A stretch of DNA of 64,000 nucleotides from Deltaproteobacteria bacterium GWB2_55_19 (GTDB lineage: Bacteria; Desulfobacterota; GWC2-55-46): assembly GCA_001797465.1 (NCBI GenBank), contig MGPQ01000001.1, forward strand, positions 62,001 to 126,000, read 5' to 3'. Made by a program: the position numbers and the translations under genes. This document shows, one piece after another, positions 17,998 to 24,840 of the stretch. Within the stretch, counting starts at the first letter, position 1, and every line of letters starts with the position of its first letter. The notes under the pieces were generated by a model. It searched no databases. It was not told where the DNA came from and was given only the letters and a program-made list of their open reading frames with translations.

Positions 17998-18468
17998 GTG
18001 GCCGGCCGCTTAAAACCCCTCCTCGCGTTTTTTTTAATCCTCTTTGCGGCCCCTTGCCTTTCAGAGGCCTCAGAGAAGGATACCTACGTAAAATACGTCA
18101 TCGACGGCGACACGATAGCCATACCTGGCGGAGACACCGTAAGGTACCTCGGGATAGACACCCCTGAGCGCGGCGAGCCATTCTACCGCGAGGCCAAATA
18201 TAGGAACCGTTCTTTCGTAAAGGGAAAAAAGGTCACGCTCGTCTTCTGCGACAAGGAGAGGCTGGACAAATACGGCAGGCTCCTCGCCTGGGTATACGCG
18301 GACGGCGTATTCGTGAACGAGGCCCTCTTAAAAGAAGGGCTCGCGCGAAAGCTCCTGATACCTCCGTGCGGGACGATGTTTGCCGATGAGTTCAAGGCCG
18401 CGGAGGATTCAGCTCGCGCGGAAGGGCTCGGCATATGGGGCGGAAAGACCGGCCCTGCGGTCAGATGA
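17998..18468 (+). CDS. Secreted thermonuclease-family (SNase-like) nuclease
   Basis: A signal peptide (LLAFFLILFAAPCLSEASE, ending near residue 26) leads into a staphylococcal-nuclease fold. YVIDGDTIAI, RYLGIDTPERGE and DKYGRLLAWVY hold the metal-binding Asp pair and the catalytic Arg/Glu positions expected for calcium-dependent nucleases. At 156 residues it is a minimal, complete domain. The start is GTG at 17998. The product is probably periplasmic or exported and may degrade external DNA. Confidence 0.88.
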   Translation: MAGRLKPLLAFFLILFAAPCLSEASEKDTYVKYVIDGDTIAIPGGDTVRYLGIDTPERGEPFYREAKYRNRSFVKGKKVTLVFCDKERLDKYGRLLAWVYADGVFVNEALLKEGLARKLLIPPCGTMFADEFKAAEDSARAEGLGIWGGKTGPAVR

Positions 18469-18545
18469 GGGCGCTCATTGACTGGAAAGGGCGCGCATGT
18501 TGCGGCCTGTTTGTCCCGGAACGGACCAACGCCCCCTGTTTTATC

Positions 18546-18575
18546 TTGACAACCTCGACCCCGGCTTATTATAGT
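18546..18575 (+). promoter_or_regulatory. Promoter of tRNA-Cys
   Basis: TTGACA (18546-18551), an 18-nt spacer and TATAGT (18570-18575) place transcription start a few bases before the tRNA 5' end at 18587. Confidence 0.7.
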
Positions 18576-18586
18576 GTCAAGGTAAG

Positions 18587-18661
18587 GGCGGCGTACCCAA
18601 GTGGTAAGGGAGCAGTCTGCAAAACTGCCATTCAGCGGTTCGAATCCGCTCGCCGCCTCCA
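18587..18661 (+). tRNA. tRNA-Cys(GCA)
   Basis: The acceptor stem GGCGGCG (18587-18593) pairs with CGCCGCC (18651-18657), followed by T and an encoded CCA (18659-18661). The anticodon stem GCAGT/ACTGC encloses CTGCAAA, giving anticodon GCA. The T arm is GCGGTTCGAATCCGC. Gene-encoded CCA and a dedicated promoter indicate an independently transcribed, functional tRNA. Confidence 0.97.
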
Positions 18662-18734
18662 ATTTTCCCGCCTTTCGCGGGCGGCATCATAGATGAAAAA
18701 TTCTCCGCAGACAGCCTTGTCCCGGAACACACGG

Positions 18735-18760
18735 CCCGCAGACACCCTGCGGGTCTTTTT
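18735..18760 (+). terminator. Intrinsic terminator after tRNA-Cys
   Basis: CCCGCAG (18735-18741) pairs with CTGCGGG (18747-18753) across a 5-nt loop and is followed by TCTTTTT. Confidence 0.85.
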
Positions 18761-18805
18761 GTATCCGCGCGGAAACCCTATGTCAAAGCCCTTGAGGTGA
18801 ATGAG

Positions 18806-18892
18806 ATGAGAGCCGTAATACTCGCCGGATGAAAGGGCGCGAGGCTGAAACCCTGCACCGTAGTCCTGCCGAAGCCGCTCATGCCCATAGGA
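18806..18892 (+). pseudogene. Remnant of a sugar-1-phosphate nucleotidyltransferase gene
   Basis: Reading from the ATG at 18806 gives MRAVILAG, a TGA stop at 18830-18832, then KGARLKPCTVVLPKPLMPIG. Functional family members read MRAVILAGGKGTRLKP...LPKPLMPIG, so the stop replaces the second Gly of the nucleotide-binding GGKGTR loop. Similarity fades after ~29 codons. It is a 5' fragment of an NTP_transferase gene, broken by a nonsense change and by loss of the remaining several hundred codons. It sits just downstream of tRNA-Cys. Confidence 0.75.
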
Positions 18893-19022
18893 CAGTGGTT
18901 AAAATGCCATTGAGGCCCTCCCCGCGCTATCTTCCCAGCTATTTCCTGAATTGTCCGGCGTATCTTAAAAAAGACGTTCATTAGCCCTTGAACGTCAACA
19001 AATGCCCGGATATACGGGGTAA
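18893..19022. other. Non-coding stretch between the pseudogene and the cytochrome operon
   Basis: No ORF with a credible start, hairpin or repeat is evident in this part of the 419-nt gap that follows tRNA-Cys. It may contain further decayed sequence of the nucleotidyltransferase gene, but I cannot recognise any. Confidence 0.4.
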
Positions 19023-19067
19023 AATGTAATCCAGGTTACATTCATCCATCGCGGGATTTTGTATATT
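19023..19067 (+). promoter_or_regulatory. CRP/FNR-like operator and promoter of the cytochrome operon
   Basis: AATGTAA (19023-19029) and TTACATT (19036-19042) form a perfect inverted repeat with a 6-nt spacer, a TGTAA-N6-TTACA pattern of the CRP/FNR regulator family. A -10 element TATATT follows at 19062-19067. If transcription starts about 7 nt later (near 19074), the operator centre lies at -41.5, the classical position for class II activation, and no good -35 is present. The predicted leader before the ATG at 19081 is only ~7 nt and lacks a Shine-Dalgarno sequence. Confidence 0.6.
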
Positions 19068-19080
19068 ACCCGCAGATCGT

Positions 19081-20100
19081 ATGAATACCTCCGCACTCAA
19101 AAAGGAAGAACCGGGCACAAGCCGCTTCACGCTGGAAGTCGTCCCCAGCCCAGCGTCTGAGCCCCGCGCGCCCGCGGCTGAGGAGCATGCGGCCCCCGTA
19201 TCAAGGCAGAAGGCAGGCGCCGTCGATAAGAAGGCCTTTGAGTCGTTCCTCGTCATATCAGTCCTCTTCCTGACCGCAGTCCTAATATATGAGTCAATCA
19301 CACAGGCCAGCCTCAGACACATAAGCCTTTTAAGTCTCGCGCACGCGTTCGGGTACTTGAAGTCCATCCCGGTAGAGTTTAAGCCGTCCAGCGGGCTCTG
19401 GCTCCTCTTCGGCTGGACAGGGACCGGGATGATGGTCCTCATGATGGCCTATACGCTCCGGAAAAGGGGCGGACTGCTGGGAAGGCTCGGCTCTATGAGG
19501 ATATGGCTGAACGGGCACATGTTCCTCGGCGTCATGGGGCCTGTCCTGATCGTCTTCCACACGACCTTCAAGTTCAACGGGATCATAGGGACGAGCTTCT
19601 GGTGCATGGTCGTAACAGCCATATTCGGCGTCCTCGGCAGATACATCTACCTGCAGATACCGAGGTCGATGACAGGCGCGGAGTTGAAGGAGAAGGATAT
19701 AGAGCGCCTCATAACGGGCCTTGAGGCCGAGATAGAGCTCCGCTCAAAGGGGTTGAAGGCGGGCGCGTTCTTATCCGAGATAACCTCTCCGGAGAAGGCC
19801 CAATCGATAGGCCCGGTAAAGGCGCTCCTTTACATGATGTGGAACGATACGGCCAACAGGCTCAAGGTGAGACGCATAAAGAGGGAGCTTAAGCGCGATT
19901 ACGGGCTCTCGCCAAGGGTGATGGCCGCGCTCGGCGCGCTCCTCTCACGGAAGTCCGCGCTCATAAGGAAGAGGAACTTTCTCTCAACCTCCCAGAAGCT
20001 CCTCCACTACTGGCACGTCCTGCACATACCGCTCGCGATAGTCATGTTCCTCATTATGTTCGTGCACATAGCCGTCTATTACATGTTCAGGCCGGTTTAG
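19081..20100 (+). CDS. Integral membrane b-type-cytochrome-like protein of the conduit operon
   Basis: After a ~55-residue Pro/Ala-rich cytoplasmic segment come several hydrophobic helices: SFLVISVLFLTAVLIY, LWLLFGWTGTGMMVLMMAY, MFLGVMGPVLIVFH, CMVVTAIFGVLGRYIYL and, at the C-terminus, LAIVMFLIMFVHIAVYYMF. Histidines fall within or beside helices (GHMFLG, VFHTTFKF, HYWHVLHIPLA, FVHIAVYY), the pattern of a haem-b quinol oxidase such as cytochrome b561 or ferric-reductase-like proteins. Its likely job is to pass quinol electrons to the multiheme cytochrome encoded 90 nt downstream. No exact family name is claimed. Confidence 0.7.
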   Translation: MNTSALKKEEPGTSRFTLEVVPSPASEPRAPAAEEHAAPVSRQKAGAVDKKAFESFLVISVLFLTAVLIYESITQASLRHISLLSLAHAFGYLKSIPVEFKPSSGLWLLFGWTGTGMMVLMMAYTLRKRGGLLGRLGSMRIWLNGHMFLGVMGPVLIVFHTTFKFNGIIGTSFWCMVVTAIFGVLGRYIYLQIPRSMTGAELKEKDIERLITGLEAEIELRSKGLKAGAFLSEITSPEKAQSIGPVKALLYMMWNDTANRLKVRRIKRELKRDYGLSPRVMAALGALLSRKSALIRKRNFLSTSQKLLHYWHVLHIPLAIVMFLIMFVHIAVYYMFRPV

Positions 20101-20101
20101 T

Positions 20102-20131
20102 CCGGCCTTCCACGCTCTGCGCGGAGGCCGG
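20102..20131 (+). other. Hairpin between the b-type-cytochrome-like gene and the multiheme gene
   Basis: CCGGCCTTCC and GGAGGCCGG can pair, and an inner CGC/GCG extends the stem. There is no U tract, so it is probably not a terminator. It could stabilise mRNA ends or set relative expression of the two genes. Confidence 0.4.
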
Positions 20132-20190
20132 GGGCTGACCTTCACGATGGTCCCGCCGCTTATCGATAATAATCCAAACGGAAAGTAAAA

Positions 20191-23100
20191 TTGAAAAAAA
20201 CAAAAATCATATACCCGTTGCTTCTCCTCCTGACGCTCTTTTTAGCCTCCGCGTCCGCTTCAGCCAAGGACGGCGGTGGGGGCTCCCTCATAAGCCCGGG
20301 GGACCTCGCCTCGGCCCACTCCAAGTACGAGGGGATAAGCAACTGCACGCAATGCCACAGGATGGGCGGCGGCATACCGGACTCAAAGTGCCTCGATTGC
20401 CACGACAAGCTCTCGGCGAAGATGAAAGGCGGCAAGGGCTTCCACGCCAATATTAAGGACCCCTGCATCAAGTGCCACGCCGACCACAAGGGCAGGTCGT
20501 ACAAGATGGTCGTCTTTGAAAAAGAGAAGTTCGACCATGCCAATACGGAATATCCCCTTAAAGACAAACACTCGGCGGTCCAGTGCGTCAAGTGCCACAG
20601 GAAGGAGGGTGTCTATACCGTCGCGACTACCGAGTGCGTCTCCTGCCACAGGGACGAGCACAAAAAACAGCTCAACCAGGACTGCTCGAAGTGCCATAAC
20701 ATCAAGGGCTGGAAGGACATAGCGCTCTTCAGCCACAAGACAGGCTCAGTATACCCGCTCGAAGGCAGGCATGTTGACGTAAAATGCGCCAGATGTCACG
20801 TAAGCGGCAGGTACAAGCCCATAGAGTTTAAGAAGTGCCTGGACTGCCACAAGGACACGCACAGGGGCCAGTTCATTGGCAGGACCTGCGAGTCATGCCA
20901 CACGGTCAAGGACTGGAAGACGACTTCGTTCGACCACAACGCGCCGTCGTACAAGGGGTACAGGCTTGAAGGCAAGCACATCACGACCCAGTGCGACAAG
21001 TGCCATGTAAAGGGGAAGTACAAGCCGATCCCCTCAGGCAAGTGTCTGGACTGCCACGCGGACCCGCACAAGAGGCAGTTTCCGGGCAAGACATGCGAGT
21101 CATGCCACACGGTCAAGGGCTGGAAGACCACCTCCTTTGACCATAACGCGCCTGCGTACGCCGGATACAGGCTTGAAGGCAAGCACATCAAGGTCGATTG
21201 CGCGAAGTGCCACGTGGACGGCAAGTACAAGCCGCTGCCTTACAAACAGTGCCTGGACTGCCACAAGGACGAGCACAAGGGGCAGTTCAAGGGAAAGACC
21301 TGCGAATCGTGCCACACGGTAAGGGACTGGAAGACGACGTCCTTCGAGCACAACGCTCCGGCGTACCCCGGTTACAGGCTCGAAGGAAAACACCTTCAGA
21401 CCAAATGCGACAAGTGCCATGCGGAGGGCAAATACAGGCCGCTTCCATACAAGCAGTGCCTGGACTGCCATAAGGACGAGCACAACGGCCAGTTCGCAAA
21501 GCAGAGGTGTGAGGCGTGCCATACGGTCAAGGACTGGAAGTCGGCCTCCTTTGACCACAACGCGCCGACGTACCTCGGTTACAGGCTCGAAGGCAAGCAC
21601 AGCAAGGTCGAGTGCGCTAAGTGCCATATAAAGGGCAAGTACAAGCCTTTGCCGGCGGAATGCGTCGACTGCCACAGGAAGGACGACACACACAAGGACG
21701 AGCTCGGGGCTGTCTGCGAGAAGTGCCACACGGCCCTTGACTGGAAGAAGATAACGCTCGACCATAACGCGAAGACGAAGTTCCCGCTCGTCGCCGCGCA
21801 CAAGACGACGCCCTGCGACAAGTGCCACAGGAACAAGAGCTACAAGACCAAGGCCGAGAAGTGCATCGACTGCCACAAGGACGTCCACAAGGGCAAGTTC
21901 AAGGAGGAGTGCAACTCCTGCCATACCCAGGCGGACTGGAGGCCGAGGGCCTTTGACCACGCGAAAAAGGCCGGGTTCGCGCTCTCGGGCGTCCATAACG
22001 ACCTCGTATGCGGCGCGTGCCACACGAAAAAGGACGAGTACAGGTTCCTGTCGCGCTTCTGCAGCCAGTGCCACACGGACCCGCACAGGAACCAGTTCGG
22101 CTCGGAGTGCTCTGAGTGCCATACGGAGCGTTCCTGGGCGCTCAACAAGTTCAAGCACTCGTCGACGTCCTACCCGCTCTCCGGCAGGCACAGGAGTGCC
22201 GAGTGCCAGGACTGCCACAGGAACCGCCAGTACAGGGCGACATCGAGGGTCTGCGTCAACTGCCACCTATCGTCGTATTCGAGCGCGCCGAATCACCTCT
22301 CCCGCGGCTACAGCCAGGACTGCGCCCAGTGCCACGCTACCAACTTCGTCTCCTGGGTATTCAGGCACTCAACCGCGAACACCGGGTGCTCGTCATGCCA
22401 CTTAAACGACAGGCCTTCGAGCCACGTGTCCAACCCTTCGTCTTACTCGACGACCTGCGAGCAATGCCATACGTCCACGGCGTCATGGAGCTCGCACAAG
22501 CATACGTCGGCGACGACCGGCTGTTCGTCGTGCCACCTGAGTTCGAGGCCGTCTTCGCACTCGTCCAACCCGTCCAAGTACCCGACGACCTGCGAGAGCT
22601 GCCATACCTCGACGGTCTCGTGGTCGACGTCCAAACACGTATCCACGTCGACCGGGTGCTCCTCGTGCCACTTGAGCGAGAGGCCAGGCTCGCACTCGTC
22701 GGACCCGTCCAAGTACTCGACTACCTGCGAGCTCTGCCACTCATCCACGGCGTCGTGGAGCTCGCACAAACATACGTCGGCGACGACGAACTGCTCGACG
22801 TGCCACTTGAGCGACAGGCCTTCGACCCACACGTCGAACACCTCCTTGTACTCGACGACCTGCGAGAACTGCCACAAGTACCCGACGTGGACGTATTCTC
22901 ACACGGCTACGACGAACTGCTCGTCGTGCCACCTGAACGAGAGGCCTTCGACCCACACGTCTAACACCTCCTTGTATTCGACTACCTGCGAGAACTGCCA
23001 CAAGTACCCGACGTGGACTGCCTCTCACACTGCAACGACCGGCTGTTCGTCGTGCCACCTGAACGAGAGGCCTTCGACGCATACGTCGAACACGGCAACG

Positions 23101-23466
23101 TATTCGACTACATGCGAGACCTGCCATAAGTACCCGACATGGACCTGGTCGCACACCGTGACGACCGGCTGTTCGTCGTGCCATACGTCAGACGCGCCTT
23201 CGGCGCACACGACCTACGCGAGCGCCTTCGGGACTACGTGCGAGACCTGCCACACCTATCCGACATGGACCTCCACGAAGATAAGCCACTCGTCGCTCAC
23301 TACGTTCCCGTCCACCCACAAGGGGTATTCACAGTGCTCGGACTGCCACCCGTCCATGAGCTACGCGACCGGCAACTGCATCAACTGCCACAAGTCCGTC
23401 GGCGCCGACACGCACAATACGACGTCTGACTCGGTATGCCTGAGCTGTCATCCGAAGGGCAATTAA
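20191..23466 (+). CDS. Giant secreted c-type cytochrome with 47 CXXCH haem-binding motifs
   Basis: A signal peptide (IIYPLLLLLTLFLASASASA) precedes a 1091-residue protein in which I count 47 CXXCH motifs. From 20887 to about 21700 there are four 69-residue modules with three haems each, of the form CESCHTVKDW ... CDKCH ... CLDCHKDEHK. From 22447 to 23229 there are six 42-45-residue Ser/Thr-rich modules with two haems each (TTCENCHKYPTW ... CSSCHLNERPS). Many extra His residues could act as distal ligands. It presumably forms a long haem wire across the periplasm or outside the cell. The start is TTG at 20191 with GGAAAG upstream. The next gene, a beta-barrel, is 9 nt away. Confidence 0.95.
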   Translation: MKKTKIIYPLLLLLTLFLASASASAKDGGGGSLISPGDLASAHSKYEGISNCTQCHRMGGGIPDSKCLDCHDKLSAKMKGGKGFHANIKDPCIKCHADHKGRSYKMVVFEKEKFDHANTEYPLKDKHSAVQCVKCHRKEGVYTVATTECVSCHRDEHKKQLNQDCSKCHNIKGWKDIALFSHKTGSVYPLEGRHVDVKCARCHVSGRYKPIEFKKCLDCHKDTHRGQFIGRTCESCHTVKDWKTTSFDHNAPSYKGYRLEGKHITTQCDKCHVKGKYKPIPSGKCLDCHADPHKRQFPGKTCESCHTVKGWKTTSFDHNAPAYAGYRLEGKHIKVDCAKCHVDGKYKPLPYKQCLDCHKDEHKGQFKGKTCESCHTVRDWKTTSFEHNAPAYPGYRLEGKHLQTKCDKCHAEGKYRPLPYKQCLDCHKDEHNGQFAKQRCEACHTVKDWKSASFDHNAPTYLGYRLEGKHSKVECAKCHIKGKYKPLPAECVDCHRKDDTHKDELGAVCEKCHTALDWKKITLDHNAKTKFPLVAAHKTTPCDKCHRNKSYKTKAEKCIDCHKDVHKGKFKEECNSCHTQADWRPRAFDHAKKAGFALSGVHNDLVCGACHTKKDEYRFLSRFCSQCHTDPHRNQFGSECSECHTERSWALNKFKHSSTSYPLSGRHRSAECQDCHRNRQYRATSRVCVNCHLSSYSSAPNHLSRGYSQDCAQCHATNFVSWVFRHSTANTGCSSCHLNDRPSSHVSNPSSYSTTCEQCHTSTASWSSHKHTSATTGCSSCHLSSRPSSHSSNPSKYPTTCESCHTSTVSWSTSKHVSTSTGCSSCHLSERPGSHSSDPSKYSTTCELCHSSTASWSSHKHTSATTNCSTCHLSDRPSTHTSNTSLYSTTCENCHKYPTWTYSHTATTNCSSCHLNERPSTHTSNTSLYSTTCENCHKYPTWTASHTATTGCSSCHLNERPSTHTSNTATYSTTCETCHKYPTWTWSHTVTTGCSSCHTSDAPSAHTTYASAFGTTCETCHTYPTWTSTKISHSSLTTFPSTHKGYSQCSDCHPSMSYATGNCINCHKSVGADTHNTTSDSVCLSCHPKGN
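20887..21714 (+). repeat. Four tandem 69-codon tri-haem modules
   Basis: Units begin at 20887, 21094, 21301 and 21508, exactly 207 bp apart, each starting with the Cys codon of CESCH or CEACH. Unit content is CE(S/A)CHTV, a YRLEGKH segment, C(D/A)KCH and a third CXXCH. Exact spacing implies in-frame duplication of a tri-haem unit. Confidence 0.85.
22447..23229 (+). repeat. Six tandem 42-45-codon di-haem modules
   Basis: Three 45-codon units are followed by three 42-codon units. Each contains TTCExCH, then a CSSCH or CSTCH followed by RPS(S/T)H-type text. The DNA copies are close enough to suggest recent expansion, and the region opens long spurious frames on other strands. Confidence 0.85.
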
Positions 23467-23475
23467 GGGGAAGCG

Positions 23476-24714
23476 ATGAAGACCGAATATCGAAAAATAA
23501 GGCTCGCGTCGTGTCTGGCGCCGGTCTTTGTTATGCTCCTGGGCGGCCAGGCGCTCTCAGCCCAGACAAAGGGGAGCCTCTCCATCGAGGACTATTACCT
23601 TAATGACACGTCCGACGACGGCTATCAGCACCTCTTAACGACGCGGCTTAAGCTCGACATGACGAAGCTTGACAAGAGCGGCGCGTGGGCCCTGCACTTT
23701 GACGGCAGGGAGCGGCTTAACCTCGGCACTTACGATAGCTCCAGCGAAGACGCCCGCGTGGACGTACTTAACTTCGACTACACCGGAAAGTCGGTCTACG
23801 TCGCCGTCGGCAGGGTCTGGCCGAAGGAGCTCTCCACCGAGCGCGTGGATGGCGTGAACGCGGTCTATCAATGGGACAAGTACGGCCTCGGCTCGTTCCT
23901 GGGCCTGCGCCCGGACCCGTACTCAGAGATGTTCACGACGGAGTTCGTCTCCGGCGGCGCGTACGCGTATTACAAGACCGACTCTCTTTCGACGAACGCC
24001 GCATTCACGCACACCATGTACAAGGGCGCTACCGACAGACAATACCTCTACAGCCAGACTACCTATGTGAAGGAGAAGATCACTCTCCTCGGTCTCTTGA
24101 CAGGCGACATCAACCAGAGGACAAAGGGCCTTTCGCTCACGAACGGCCTCCTTGACCTCTCCTTCAAGCCCGCCCCGAACAAGGGCGTAAGCGTCGGGTA
24201 CAACCAGTTCAAGTCCGTCCAGCTCTACGCCTCGACTGACGAGGAGGTCGACCCAGGCTCCGAGCGCTCGTACTACCTTGCCTTTAATTACCGCTTCAGG
24301 GACAAGTACAATCTGTTTGCGAGGGTTGAGAGGCAGAACCGCGATTACGCGAGCCTTGAGGACGGCTATAAGGACGGGATGGCGTACAAGACCGGCGTGA
24401 ACATCGACGGCCTACTCAAGACCGGCGTGAACCTGAACCTCGGGGCGTCCCTGAGCGACGGGTTCGGCGGCGAGTACAACTCTTACGATATCGAGGCCTC
24501 AAGGGTCTTCAAGGAAGTATTACAGCTCGTCATGAATGGCTCTTACAGCCTGAGCAGGTACACGGACTCAGATACGACCCGGATATGGGCTTACGGCCTC
24601 TCAGGCTACCTCTATATGTCGAAGAGGTGGACGTTTACGCTCTCTTACAATGGGGAGTACGCGGAAGACTACACGGTCAACAGCCTCCTTACCCGCCTCG
24701 CGATCAAGTTCTGA
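23476..24714 (+). CDS. Outer-membrane beta-barrel protein of the cytochrome conduit
   Basis: A signal peptide ending near QALSAQ (residue ~30) is followed by alternating amphipathic strands rich in Tyr, Gly, Asp and Lys, such as YLAFNYRFRDKYNLFARVER and RWTFTLSYNGEY. The chain ends ...LAIKF, with the C-terminal Phe used for outer-membrane barrel assembly. At 412 residues a barrel of about 16-20 strands is expected. It starts 9 nt after the multiheme gene, matching the porin-cytochrome organisation in which a barrel sheathes haems across the outer membrane. The family assignment rests on this pattern only. Confidence 0.82.
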   Translation: MKTEYRKIRLASCLAPVFVMLLGGQALSAQTKGSLSIEDYYLNDTSDDGYQHLLTTRLKLDMTKLDKSGAWALHFDGRERLNLGTYDSSSEDARVDVLNFDYTGKSVYVAVGRVWPKELSTERVDGVNAVYQWDKYGLGSFLGLRPDPYSEMFTTEFVSGGAYAYYKTDSLSTNAAFTHTMYKGATDRQYLYSQTTYVKEKITLLGLLTGDINQRTKGLSLTNGLLDLSFKPAPNKGVSVGYNQFKSVQLYASTDEEVDPGSERSYYLAFNYRFRDKYNLFARVERQNRDYASLEDGYKDGMAYKTGVNIDGLLKTGVNLNLGASLSDGFGGEYNSYDIEASRVFKEVLQLVMNGSYSLSRYTDSDTTRIWAYGLSGYLYMSKRWTFTLSYNGEYAEDYTVNSLLTRLAIKF

Positions 24715-24738
24715 TTCGTTGACCCGTTGTTTTATGGC

Positions 24739-24760
24739 GCCTCGCGTATGAGGCTTATTT
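24739..24760 (+). terminator. Weak terminator after the conduit operon
   Basis: GCCTC (24739-24743) pairs with GAGGC (24750-24754), followed by TTATTT. The stem is short, so termination may be partial, but the next gene is on the opposite strand. Confidence 0.4.
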
Positions 24761-24840
24761 GAGGCATGGATAAGCGGTGATCGCCGTCTTCTGTTTTGAT
24801 GAGGCGTGAAAGGTATAGAGGCAGGTTTTATTGATGGTCT

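Noticed and set aside
22116-22964. A 282-codon open frame on the + strand within the cytochrome gene, and long - strand frames at 21100-22266
   Set aside because: They arise from the repetitive, biased codons of the haem modules; the cytochrome frame has a signal peptide and 47 regular CXXCH motifs, while these lack domains and ribosome binding sites.
22447-23229. Tandem repeats resembling a CRISPR array
   Set aside because: Repeat units encode protein in one continuous frame and have no distinct spacers; they are di-haem modules.
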